A stretch of 64,000 bases of DNA, taken from positions 1-64,000 of the forward strand of contig BCRI01000005.1 of assembly GCA_001552515.1 (NCBI GenBank). The letters are read 5' to 3'. Source of the DNA: Sphaerimonospora mesophila NBRC 14179 = JCM 3151. Its GTDB lineage: Bacteria; Actinomycetota; Actinomycetes; Streptosporangiales; Streptosporangiaceae. Of this stretch, positions 58,405 through 64,000 are shown piece by piece. The position numbers were made by a program, and so were the translations under genes. The notes below the pieces were generated by a model. It saw nothing but the letters and a program-made list of their open reading frames with translations, did no database searches and had not been told where the DNA came from. The first letter of the stretch is position 1. Each line of letters starts with the position of its first letter.

Positions 58405-58679
58405 TCGTCAGAATCATGGGAGAGGGCCAGGTCGAGATCGCCCAGGCCGACATCGACGTGCTCAACGAGCTCGACAGCGAGCTCGAGGCCGCCATCGAGT
58501 CCGATGACGAGAACGTTTTCCGGGTCAAGCTGCACGCGCTGCTGGACAAGGTCCGGCAGGTGGGCAAGGCGCTGCCGGTGGATTCGCTCGAGCCGTCCGA
58601 GCTGATCCTGCCGCCCGCCGACGCCTCGATCGAGGAGGTGCGGGAGATGCTCGGCGACACCGGGCTCATCCCTGGATGA
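58401..58679 (+). CDS. PspA-associated protein PspAA
   Basis: It starts at GTG 58401, overlapping the pspA stop. The 92-aa protein (MIVRIMGEGQVEIAQADIDV, LNELDSELEAAIESDDENVF, LHALLDKVRQVGKALPVDSL) is the small PspAA domain protein that accompanies PspA in many actinobacteria and archaea. It is acidic and probably binds PspA directly to regulate assembly. Its stop overlaps the htpX-like start. Confidence 0.9.
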   Translation: MIVRIMGEGQVEIAQADIDVLNELDSELEAAIESDDENVFRVKLHALLDKVRQVGKALPVDSLEPSELILPPADASIEEVREMLGDTGLIPG

Positions 58680-59572
58680 TGTCTGCGACGCGATTCGCCC
58701 CCGACCGCGGTCTGACCGTACGGATGACCGTGACGATGTTCCTGCTCGGGCTGGTCTACGTGGCGTTCATGGCAGCGCTGGTGGCCCTCGGCGTGCGGGC
58801 GATCGCCGTCCTGTTGATCGCCGCGGGTCTCCTGCTGGTGCAGTTCCTCCTGTCCGACAAGATCGCGCTCTTCGCGATGCACGGACGCGAGGTCTCCCCG
58901 CAGGAGGCTCCTGAACTGCACGGGATCGTCGACCGGCTCAGCGCGATGGCGGGGATGCCCAAGCCCCGGGTGGCGATCGCGAACACCGACATGCCCAACG
59001 CTTTCGCGACCGGGCGCAACCAGAAGAACTCGGTGGTGTGCGTGACCACGGGCATGCTGCGCAGGCTGGACGCCCGGGAGCTGGAGGGCGTGATCGCGCA
59101 CGAGATGTCGCACGTCGCGCACCGTGACGTCGCCGTCATGACGATCGCGTCGTTCCTCGGCATCGTCGCGGGCCTGATGACCAGGTTCGCGCTGTACACG
59201 GGCCTCGGGGGAGGCCGGCGCGGCAACAGCGGGCCGCCGATCGGGGCGATCATCTTCCTCGTCTCCGCTCTGGTGTACGCGGTGAGCTTCCTGCTGACGA
59301 GGGCGCTGTCGCGCTATCGGGAGCTCGCGGCCGACCGCGCCGCCGCACTGCTCACGCAGCAGCCCTCCGCGCTGGCGAGCGCGCTGACCAAGATCAGTGG
59401 AGAGATCGCCAGGATCCCGACGAGGGACCTGCGCGAGGCCCAGCCGTTCAACGCGTTCTTCTTCGCCCCGGCCATCTCCGGGCAGAGCATCGCCTCGCTG
59501 CTGTCGACGCACCCGCCGCTGGAGCGTCGCCTGGACCAGCTCGCCCGGATCTCCGCCGCCCTGGGCCGCTGA
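58676..59572 (+). CDS. htpX: HtpX-like membrane zinc metalloprotease (M48)
   Basis: ATG 58676 overlaps the PspAA stop (ATG 58679 is equally possible). The 298-aa protease has two N-terminal membrane helices (TMFLLGLVYVAFMAALVALG), PNAFATGRNQKNSVVCVTTG, the zinc motif VIAHEMSHVAHRD (H-E-x2-H), two more helices and the distal glutamate in YRELAADRAAA. HtpX degrades misfolded membrane proteins. Linkage with PspA supports an envelope-stress operon. Confidence 0.93.
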   Translation: MMSATRFAPDRGLTVRMTVTMFLLGLVYVAFMAALVALGVRAIAVLLIAAGLLLVQFLLSDKIALFAMHGREVSPQEAPELHGIVDRLSAMAGMPKPRVAIANTDMPNAFATGRNQKNSVVCVTTGMLRRLDARELEGVIAHEMSHVAHRDVAVMTIASFLGIVAGLMTRFALYTGLGGGRRGNSGPPIGAIIFLVSALVYAVSFLLTRALSRYRELAADRAAALLTQQPSALASALTKISGEIARIPTRDLREAQPFNAFFFAPAISGQSIASLLSTHPPLERRLDQLARISAALGR

Positions 59573-59584
59573 TCGGTAGGCGCC

Positions 59585-60133
59585 ATGGGATGGTTCGACG
59601 CACTGCTGGGGAGATCGAAGCCGGCGAAGCCCGATCTCGACGCGCTGTTCGCGCTGCCCGCCGCCGCCGTCACGCTCGAGGCGGCCACCGGCTTCACCCC
59701 CGTCGGCATCGGCTCGGTCTCCTTCCGTGCCGCGGAGGGCGGCGCGTTCAGCCGGTTGGAGCAGGAGGTCCAGGCGCTGCTCGGCAGGTCCGAGATGACG
59801 CGCGACTCCTACGGCTACACCTGGATCGTGGTGCGCCACGCGGACGTCTCCGCACTCGTCACAGACCTCCACGCGGTCAACTCGTCGCTGGAGTCCGCCG
59901 GGTTCGGCCCGTCGCTGCTGTGCTCGCTGGTGACCTTCGCCGACCCGTCCGGCCGGCGGCTCGCGATCGTCTACCTCTACAAGCGGGGCACGTTCTACCC
60001 CTTCGCCCCGGCGGGGGGCACCCGCCGGGACAACGCTCTGGAACTCCAGGTGCGCGGGGTCCTCACGGACGAGCTGAAGATCGAGCCGGACCTCGCGAGC
60101 TGGTTCCCCGTCTGGGAGGCCCCGGGGCTGTGA
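59585..60133 (+). CDS. PspA-associated protein PspAB
   Basis: The 182-aa protein (GWFDALLGRSKPAKPDLDAL, then FALPAAAVTLEAATGFTPVG) and the C-terminal part (IVYLYKRGTFYPFAPAGGTR; LKIEPDLASWFPVWEAPGL) match the PspAB family. It begins 12 bp after htpX and closes the PspA-PspAA-HtpX-PspAB operon. The family has no known enzyme activity; it is thought to take part in the PspA response. Confidence 0.88.
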   Translation: MGWFDALLGRSKPAKPDLDALFALPAAAVTLEAATGFTPVGIGSVSFRAAEGGAFSRLEQEVQALLGRSEMTRDSYGYTWIVVRHADVSALVTDLHAVNSSLESAGFGPSLLCSLVTFADPSGRRLAIVYLYKRGTFYPFAPAGGTRRDNALELQVRGVLTDELKIEPDLASWFPVWEAPGL

Positions 60134-60209
60134 CCGCCGGGGCGAGGACCGTCCACGAAGCCCGCCGGAGCGGGCTCCCGGACGTCACAAGACCTGTGAT
60201 CACCGCCGG

Positions 60210-61370
60210 CTAGGGCAGCGCCAGCATGCGGTCGAGGGCGACCTTGGCCCAGTGGGCGGTGTCGGGGTCGACGGTGATCTGGTTGACCAGCTCGCCGGCG
60301 GCCAGCGACTCCAGCGCCCAGACCAGGTGCGGCAGGTCGATCCGGTTCATCGTCGAGCAGTAGCACACGGTCCGGTCGAGGAAGGCGACGCTCTTGTCGG
60401 GGAACATCCCGGCGAGCCGCTTGACCAGGTTCAGCTCGGTGCCCACAGCCCAGGACGAGCCGGCCGGCGCCTCGGAGATCGTGCGGATGATGTACTCGGT
60501 GGACCCGACGTAGTCGGCCTTGGTGACGACCTCGTGCCGGCACTCGGGGTGGACGAGCACGTTGACGCCGGGGACGCGGGCGCGCATGTCGTCCACGGCC
60601 TCGGGGGTGAACCGGCCGTGGACCGAGCAGTGCCCCCGCCACAGGATCATCTTCGCGTTCCCGAGCTGCTCGGCGGTGAGCCCGCCGTCGGGACGGTGCG
60701 GGTTGTAGACCACGCAGTCGTCCAGCGACAGCCCCAGCTCCAGCACCGCGGTGTTGCGCCCCAGGTGCTGGTCGGGCAGGAACAGGACCTGCTGCCCCTG
60801 CTCGAAGGCCCAGGTGAGCGCCCGCTTGGCGTTGGAGGACGTGCACACGGCGCCGCCGTTGCGTCCGCAGAACGCCTTGATGTCGGCGCTGGAGTTCATG
60901 TAGGTGATCGGTACGACCCGGTCGGCGATGCCGGCGTCCTCCAGGACCTCCCAGCACTCCTCGACCTGGTCGAAGGAGGCCATGTCGGCCATCGAGCAAC
61001 CGGCGGCGAGGTCCGGGAGCACGACCTTCTGCGAGTCGGCGGTCAGGATGTCGGCGGACTCGGCCATGAAGTGGACGCCGCAGAACACGATGTACTCGGC
61101 CCCCGGCCGGGCGGCGGCCTCGCGGGCGAGCTTGAACGAGTCGCCGGTGACATCGGCGAACTGGATGACCTCGTCGCGCTGATAGTGGTGACCGAGTACG
61201 AACAGCCGGTCGCCGAGCCGCTCCTTGGCGACACGGGCGCGTTCCACCAGCGCCGGGTCGGACGCCGGCGGAAGCTCGCCGGGACAGTCGACCCCGCGCT
61301 CGCTGTGCGGATCGGCGTCGCGGCCAAGGACGAACAGCGGAAGACCGGACTCAGTGATCGTCACGACCAC
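60210..61370 (-). CDS. nadA: Quinolinate synthase
   Basis: The 386-aa 4Fe-4S enzyme condenses iminoaspartate with dihydroxyacetone phosphate. It has LFVLGHHYQRDEVIQFADVT, GDSFKLAREAAARPGAEYIV, FCGVHFMAESADILT (first cluster cysteine in FCGVHFM), HPECRHEVV (second cysteine region) and a final CYCSTMNRIDLPHLVWALES with the third. It starts at GTG 61370. No nadB or nadC is adjacent. A 15-bp palindrome lies just upstream. Confidence 0.95.
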   Translation of the reverse strand: MVVTITESGLPLFVLGRDADPHSERGVDCPGELPPASDPALVERARVAKERLGDRLFVLGHHYQRDEVIQFADVTGDSFKLAREAAARPGAEYIVFCGVHFMAESADILTADSQKVVLPDLAAGCSMADMASFDQVEECWEVLEDAGIADRVVPITYMNSSADIKAFCGRNGGAVCTSSNAKRALTWAFEQGQQVLFLPDQHLGRNTAVLELGLSLDDCVVYNPHRPDGGLTAEQLGNAKMILWRGHCSVHGRFTPEAVDDMRARVPGVNVLVHPECRHEVVTKADYVGSTEYIIRTISEAPAGSSWAVGTELNLVKRLAGMFPDKSVAFLDRTVCYCSTMNRIDLPHLVWALESLAAGELVNQITVDPDTAHWAKVALDRMLALP

Positions 61371-61382
61371 ACCCCCTCGGGG

Positions 61383-61410
61383 ACTTATCGTATAAGTGAC
61401 GATTAATCAT
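61383..61410. promoter_or_regulatory. Palindrome upstream of nadA
   Basis: ACTTAT and ATAAGT are perfect arms around CGT at 61383-61397, with CGATTAATCATCG next to it (61399-61411). On the nadA strand the palindrome contains TACGAT, a possible -10 box. It ends 13 bp from the start codon and is a good candidate operator for a NAD-responsive regulator. Confidence 0.5.
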
Positions 61411-61553
61411 CGCATACCTTACCGACGTGTCCGCGACCGCCGTACCTTCGACGTGGAATGTGTGGCGGGCGGCCCGTGTTGGTAGCGTCTAGTGGAACCG
61501 AATCAGACGACCGCTCCGGGTGGGCGGTTGGCGCAGACCGCGGGAGTCAGCAC

Positions 61554-61907
61554 ATGACGGTTGAGAGCAGCGAGACCACGCAGCAGGGCCTGATCCTGAC
61601 TGACGCGGCCGCCGCCAAGGTCAAGAGCCTGCTGGAGCAGCAGGGAGAGGAGGGGCTGCAGCTGCGCGTCGCCGTGCAGCCCGGTGGCTGCTCCGGCCTG
61701 CGCTACCAGCTCTTCTTCGACGACCGCTCGATGGACGGCGACATCGTGTCGTCCTTCGACGGGGTGAACGTCGTGACCGACAGGATGAGCGCGCCGTACC
61801 TGGTGGGTGCCAGCATCGACTTCGTCGACAGCATCGAGAAGCAGGGCTTCACGATCGACAACCCCAACGCGACGGGTTCGTGCGCCTGCGGCGACTCGTT
61901 CAACTAG
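61554..61907 (+). CDS. erpA: HesB/IscA/ErpA-type iron-sulphur carrier
   Basis: ATG 61554 gives 117 aa. Conserved cysteines are in QPGGCSGLRYQLFF and the C-terminal GSCACGDSFN (C-x-C), the three cysteines of A-type Fe-S carriers. DFVDSIEKQGFTIDNPNATG precedes them as usual. The protein delivers Fe-S clusters to targets such as the neighbouring NadA. The order nadA-erpA-adoK-like is common in actinomycetes. Confidence 0.93.
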   Translation: MTVESSETTQQGLILTDAAAAKVKSLLEQQGEEGLQLRVAVQPGGCSGLRYQLFFDDRSMDGDIVSSFDGVNVVTDRMSAPYLVGASIDFVDSIEKQGFTIDNPNATGSCACGDSFN

Positions 61908-61954
61908 CGCCCTCTCCGGAGCCCGATCAAGCAGGGGTTTCTCCGGAGGCCGCC

Positions 61955-61985
61955 GCGCCCCGTACGGATCATCCGTACGGGGCGC
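61955..61985 (+). terminator. Terminator between erpA and the adenosine kinase gene
   Basis: GCGCCCCGTACGGAT and ATCCGTACGGGGCGC are perfect 15-bp arms around a single C (the effective loop is GATCATC or similar). It lies 48 bp after the erpA stop. Confidence 0.8.
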
Positions 61986-62083
61986 GGTCGTGCCGGAGAC
62001 GGTACGCTCGACAGGCTGGGCGATCTCGTTTCCCCGCCCGTGTCCCTTCCGTGCCCAGATGCTGACAACGAGGAGAAAACCCC

Positions 62084-63070
62084 GTGCGCATCGCCGTCAC
62101 CGGTTCCATCGCGACCGACCATCTGATGACCTTCCCCGGCCGCTTCGGCGACCAGCTCATCGCCGAACAGCTCGACCGGGTGTCACTGTCGTTCCTCGTC
62201 GACGATCTGCAGATCAGGCGCGGCGGATGCGCGGCCAACATCGCCTTCGGGATGGGCTGCCTCGGGCTTTCCCCCATCCTCGTCGGCGCCGTCGGCACCG
62301 ACTTCGCCGACTACCGGTCCTGGCTGGAGCGGCACGGCGTCGACTGCGGCTCGGTCCACGTCTCCGAGCTGCACCACACGGCCAGGTTCCTGTGCACCAC
62401 CGACGAGGAGCACAACCAGATCGCGTCGTTCTACACCGGGGCGATGGCCGAGGCGCGCGAGATCGAGCTGGGCCCGATCGCGCAGCGGGTCGGCGGGCTC
62501 GACCTGGTCCTGGTGAGTCCCAACGACCCGGACGCGATGCTGCGGCACACCGAGGAGGCACGCGACCGGAGCATTCCGTTCGCCGCCGACCCGTCCCAGC
62601 AGCTCGCCCGGATGCCCGGCGAGGAGATCCGCCGGCTCATCGAGGGCGCGGCCTACCTGTTCAGCAACGACTACGAACTCGGGCTGATCGAGCAGAAGAC
62701 CGGGTGGTCGGACGAGGAGATCCTGGAGCGGGTGCACGTCCGCATCACCACCCTCGGGCCCAAGGGGGCCAGGATCGACCGGAAGGGCGAGCCGACGCTG
62801 CACATCCCGCCCGCGCCCGAACTGGGCAAGGCCGACCCGACCGGCGTCGGCGACGCGTTCCGGGCCGGCTTCCTGGCCGGTGTGGCCTGGGGGCTGCCGC
62901 TCGAGCGCTGCGGCCAGATCGGCAACCTGACCGCCACGCACGTGCTGGAGCGGGTCGGCTGCCAGGAGTACGAGCTGGGGCAGCGGGTCTTCCTCGACCG
63001 GTTCGCCGTGTCGTACGGCCAGGCCGCCGCCGACGAGGTCGCCGGGCACGTGCGGTGCCACTACTCCTGA
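62084..63070 (+). CDS. adoK: PfkB-family kinase, AdoK-like adenosine kinase
   Basis: GTG 62084 gives 328 aa. The sequence closely follows the mycobacterial adenosine kinase: RIAVTGSIATDHLMTFPGRF, VSLSFLVDDLQIRRGGCAAN, FAADPSQQLARMPGEEIRRL, ITTLGPKGARI and the anion hole and catalytic aspartate in DPTGVGDAFRAGFLAGVAWG. The enzyme phosphorylates adenosine to AMP in purine salvage. The neighbouring ErpA gene is the same as in mycobacteria, which supports orthology. Confidence 0.9.
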   Translation: MRIAVTGSIATDHLMTFPGRFGDQLIAEQLDRVSLSFLVDDLQIRRGGCAANIAFGMGCLGLSPILVGAVGTDFADYRSWLERHGVDCGSVHVSELHHTARFLCTTDEEHNQIASFYTGAMAEAREIELGPIAQRVGGLDLVLVSPNDPDAMLRHTEEARDRSIPFAADPSQQLARMPGEEIRRLIEGAAYLFSNDYELGLIEQKTGWSDEEILERVHVRITTLGPKGARIDRKGEPTLHIPPAPELGKADPTGVGDAFRAGFLAGVAWGLPLERCGQIGNLTATHVLERVGCQEYELGQRVFLDRFAVSYGQAAADEVAGHVRCHYS

Positions 63071-63134
63071 CGGCCTTTTCCCGATGGCCTGCTTCTGACG
63101 GCCTGCTCGTGACCGTCGCGGTACGTGGACGCGG

Positions 63135-63464
63135 TCAGTAGTTGCGGCGCACGTGGATCGACCAGCCGCCCTGCGGCAACTCGTGGCTGGCCACGTGCTC
63201 GTGCGACTTGAGCCTGCACCACGCGGGGATGTCGGTGAACGCGGCGGGATCGTCGGCCAGCACGGCGATCACGTCGCGCATCGCCACCTCGTTGATCCGC
63301 TCGGCGAGCATGATGATCGGGATCGGGCACTTGCGGCCGAGCGCGTCGATCGTCAGCGCGGGCTCGCCCGCGCCGTCCTTCCCGACGCCGGTGTCGGCGG
63401 TCCCTCCGGCCAGGTCCCGCGTGTCCCCGCCGCGCGCACCGCCGGTCCGTCTCCGCCACATCAC
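63135..63464 (-). CDS. TusA-family sulphur carrier-like protein
   Basis: The start is ATG 63464 or 63461, overlapping the desulfurase stop. The 109-aa product has a glycine-rich leader and the TusA core TIDALGRKCPIPIIMLAERI with the sulphur-binding cysteine in K-C-P-I-P, then VIAVLADDPAAFTDIPAWCR with a second conserved cysteine. It would accept persulphide sulphur from the cysteine desulfurase encoded upstream in the same operon. Confidence 0.9.
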   Translation of the reverse strand: MMWRRRTGGARGGDTRDLAGGTADTGVGKDGAGEPALTIDALGRKCPIPIIMLAERINEVAMRDVIAVLADDPAAFTDIPAWCRLKSHEHVASHELPQGGWSIHVRRNY

Positions 63465-64000
63465 TGGACTCCCAAGCTCGCCCGGATCCGCCGCACCACG
63501 TCGGGAAGCACGGCGAGGAACCGGTCGACGTCGCCGTCGGTCACGCCACGGGGCAGCGATACCCGGACATTCCCGTGGGTAAGCACGCCCATCGCCTCCA
63601 GAACATGTGATGGCCGAAGCGTACTCGCCGTACAGGAGCTCCCGGACGAGACGGCGAAGCCCGCCCGGTCGAGCTCGGTCAGCAGCGCCTCGCCCTCCAC
63701 GTAGAGGCAGGAGAACGTGACGATGTGCGGCAGGCGCCGCACCGGGTCGCCGATGACCTCCACGTCCGGCACCAGACGCGGCACCTCGGCGCGGATCCGG
63801 TCGACCAGGGCCGACATCCGCGGGCCCTGCGCCGCCTCCTCCGCCACCCGGGCGCGCAGCGCGGCGGCGGCCGCCACGACGGCGGGCACGTTCTCGAAGC
63901 CGGGCACCCGCCGGCGCTCCCGCTCGTCCTGCGGGTACGGCGACCGCCAGCGCGTGCCCTTGCGTATCGCCAGCACCCCGACGCCGGCCGGGCCGCCCCA
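63461..64000 (-). CDS. Cysteine desulfurase, C-terminal part (start beyond right edge)
   Basis: The minus-strand frame is open to the window edge, reading WGGPAGVGVLAIRKGTRW at the edge, the segment just after the PLP lysine in NifS/IscS-like enzymes. The catalytic cysteine lies in SSGSSCTASTLRPSHVLEA. HGNVRVSLPRGVTDGDVDRF is the C-terminal motif. The enzyme takes sulphur from cysteine to form a persulphide. The overlap with the TusA-like gene suggests direct sulphur relay. About 55 percent of the protein is missing from the window. Confidence 0.92.
   Translation of the reverse strand, partial: WGGPAGVGVLAIRKGTRWRSPYPQDERERRRVPGFENVPAVVAAAAALRARVAEEAAQGPRMSALVDRIRAEVPRLVPDVEVIGDPVRRLPHIVTFSCLYVEGEALLTELDRAGFAVSSGSSCTASTLRPSHVLEAMGVLTHGNVRVSLPRGVTDGDVDRFLAVLPDVVRRIRASLGVQ

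Overview
The window comes from a high-GC actinomycete. GC-rich codon use is uniform, and a WhiB-type regulator, an AdoK-like adenosine kinase and the block lipB-lipA-DUF4191-RDD-glnA all point to Actinobacteria. A member of the Streptosporangiales or a related filamentous group is a reasonable guess, but the genus cannot be fixed from the sequence. There are two parts: an integrated mobile element from base 1 to about 40.0 kb, which continues off the left edge, and ordinary chromosome from glnA (40.1 kb) to the right edge.

The left 25 kb is a siphovirus-type structural and lysis cluster on the plus strand. In order it holds a repeat-rich fibre-like protein (cut by the edge), portal, minor capsid protein 2, scaffold, P22-type coat protein, head-tail connectors, tail terminator, tail tube, tail assembly chaperones with a programmed -1 frameshift, tape measure, distal tail, two paralogous minor tail proteins, amidase endolysin and holin. 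Morons sit inside it: a C5-cytosine methyltransferase before the tape measure, and at 15.7-16.6 kb a minus-strand, AT-richer island with a 66-aa ORF and a 32-aa hydrophobic peptide that has a structured leader.

From 25.2 to 30.6 kb is a minus-strand accessory block. It holds a radical SAM/SPASM protein, a PCMT-type methyltransferase and two small unknown proteins, followed by an XRE-DUF5753 regulator, a DUF6879 protein and a small acidic protein. A 10-bp-period AAACTTG repeat lies upstream of both operons. Next comes a GntR/UTRA repressor whose perfect 16-bp palindrome overlaps the -10 of a near-consensus promoter. That promoter fires into a plus-strand operon of the kind seen in actinomycete integrative and conjugative elements (AICEs): WhiB-like protein, DUF2637 membrane protein, several small membrane proteins and an FtsK/TraB-type DNA translocase. 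An AbiJ-like protein with a PD-(D/E)XK nuclease domain interrupts the end of this operon, flanked by an intact and a broken copy of the same small membrane-protein gene. An excisionase-like gene ends the element beside the 3' end of glnA. No integrase, relaxase or Rep gene is visible, so those functions must be outside the window or absent.

Two DNA-level signals stand out. The octamer GCGGACGR occurs about 24 times in 620 bp inside the DUF2637 gene, in all three reading frames and nearly all on one strand. This is what a TraB recognition array (clt) would look like. A palindrome GATAGC-N6-GCTATC sits 18-27 nt upstream of the coat, tail-tube, endolysin and holin starts and again after the excisionase, tying the phage half and the AICE-like half into one element.

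The chromosomal part encodes glutamine synthetase with a clear GlnR box, lipoate synthesis and attachment (lipA, lipB), E2 and E3 of a 2-oxo acid dehydrogenase, leucyl aminopeptidase, a YtrA-like GntR operon, cobalamin genes (cobS, cobU), the PspA-PspAA-HtpX-PspAB envelope-stress operon, quinolinate synthase, an ErpA/HesB Fe-S protein, an AdoK-like kinase, a TusA-like protein and a cysteine desulfurase cut by the right edge.
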